This document shows, one piece after another, positions 6,455 to 6,639 of a DNA stretch of 6,639 nt (position 1 is its first letter; each line of letters starts with the position of its first letter). This DNA comes from Planctomycetaceae bacterium (GTDB lineage: Bacteria > Planctomycetota > Planctomycetia > Pirellulales > Thermoguttaceae). The stretch covers positions 1 to 6,639 of the forward strand of contig SUVI01000182.1 of the NCBI GenBank assembly GCA_015062085.1, read 5' to 3'. A program made the position numbers and the translations under genes. Below the pieces are notes generated by a model, which was given only the letters and a program-made list of their open reading frames with translations, was not told where the DNA came from and did no database searches.

Positions 6455-6639
6455 GTTTGACTGGTTTGCAGTTTGACTGATCTGCAGTTTGACTGATCTG
6501 CAGTTTGACTGGTCTGCAGTTTGACTGGTCTGCAGTTTGACTGGTCTGCAGTTTGACTGGTCTGCAGTTTGACTGGTCTGCAGTTTGACTGGTCTGCAGT
6601 TTGACTGGTCTGCAGTTTGACTGGTCTGCAGTTTGACTG
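6455..6639. repeat. Tandem array of a 16-bp unit (11 full copies plus 9 bases, continuing past the right edge)
   Basis: The unit is GTTTGACTGGTCTGCA. Copy 1 (6455-6470) has GGTTTGCA at its end, copies 2 and 3 (6471-6502) have GATCTGCA, and copies 4-11 (6503-6630) are identical; 9 bases of copy 12 follow. The variants sit at the left end while the rest is homogeneous, as expected if copies were added by slippage or unequal exchange. Most unit junctions form CTGCAG. There are no spacers, so this is not a CRISPR array. The plus strand has one TGA per unit; the minus strand has no stop in any frame, so part of a repetitive protein cannot be fully excluded, but non-coding is more likely. Confidence 0.95.

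Noticed and set aside
6455..6639. CRISPR array
   Set aside because: The units are directly contiguous with no spacers, and a 16-bp unit is too short for a CRISPR repeat.

Overview
The window holds three genes, all on the minus strand, so transcription runs right to left. Export signals on every product, a Tat-like Gfo/Idh/MocA oxidoreductase, a large WbsX/GH99-like protein and a low-complexity secreted surface protein together suggest a polysaccharide-degrading member of the Planctomycetota-Verrucomicrobiota-Lentisphaerota group. A planctomycete is my first guess, but this is inferred from gene style, as there is no marker gene. Coding DNA is moderately GC-rich, while the intergenic DNA beside two of the promoters is very AT-rich.

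Layout from right to left (direction of transcription): 6455-6639 is a tandem array of a 16-bp unit that runs off the right edge. 6228-6454 is non-coding and contains phased T-tracts. A good extended -10 promoter (about 6219-6227) is followed directly by a perfect 9-bp dyad (6191-6212) and a leader of about 110 nt. Next is the Tat-type Gfo/Idh/MocA oxidoreductase (4637-6103), closed by an intrinsic terminator (4564-4598). A short leader with a second dyad (4532-4550) and a clear Shine-Dalgarno site precedes the 977-residue secreted WbsX/GH99-like multidomain protein (1554-4487), closed by another terminator (1470-1505). An AT-rich, probably curved region with a recognisable promoter (1368-1395) then precedes the N-terminal 429 residues of a secreted, probably beta-helical surface protein (1-1289), cut by the left edge.

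Functionally, the oxidoreductase and the GH99-like protein are both exported and adjacent, so they plausibly act on the same extracellular or periplasmic glycan. A terminator between them means they may be separately controlled. The surface protein lies beyond its own terminator and promoter and need not belong to the same function. I do not see a clearly new multi-gene system. The best leads are the GH99-like protein with three related-looking beta-sandwich modules, the dyad at the oxidoreductase transcription start, the unfamiliar surface protein and the 16-bp repeat array.
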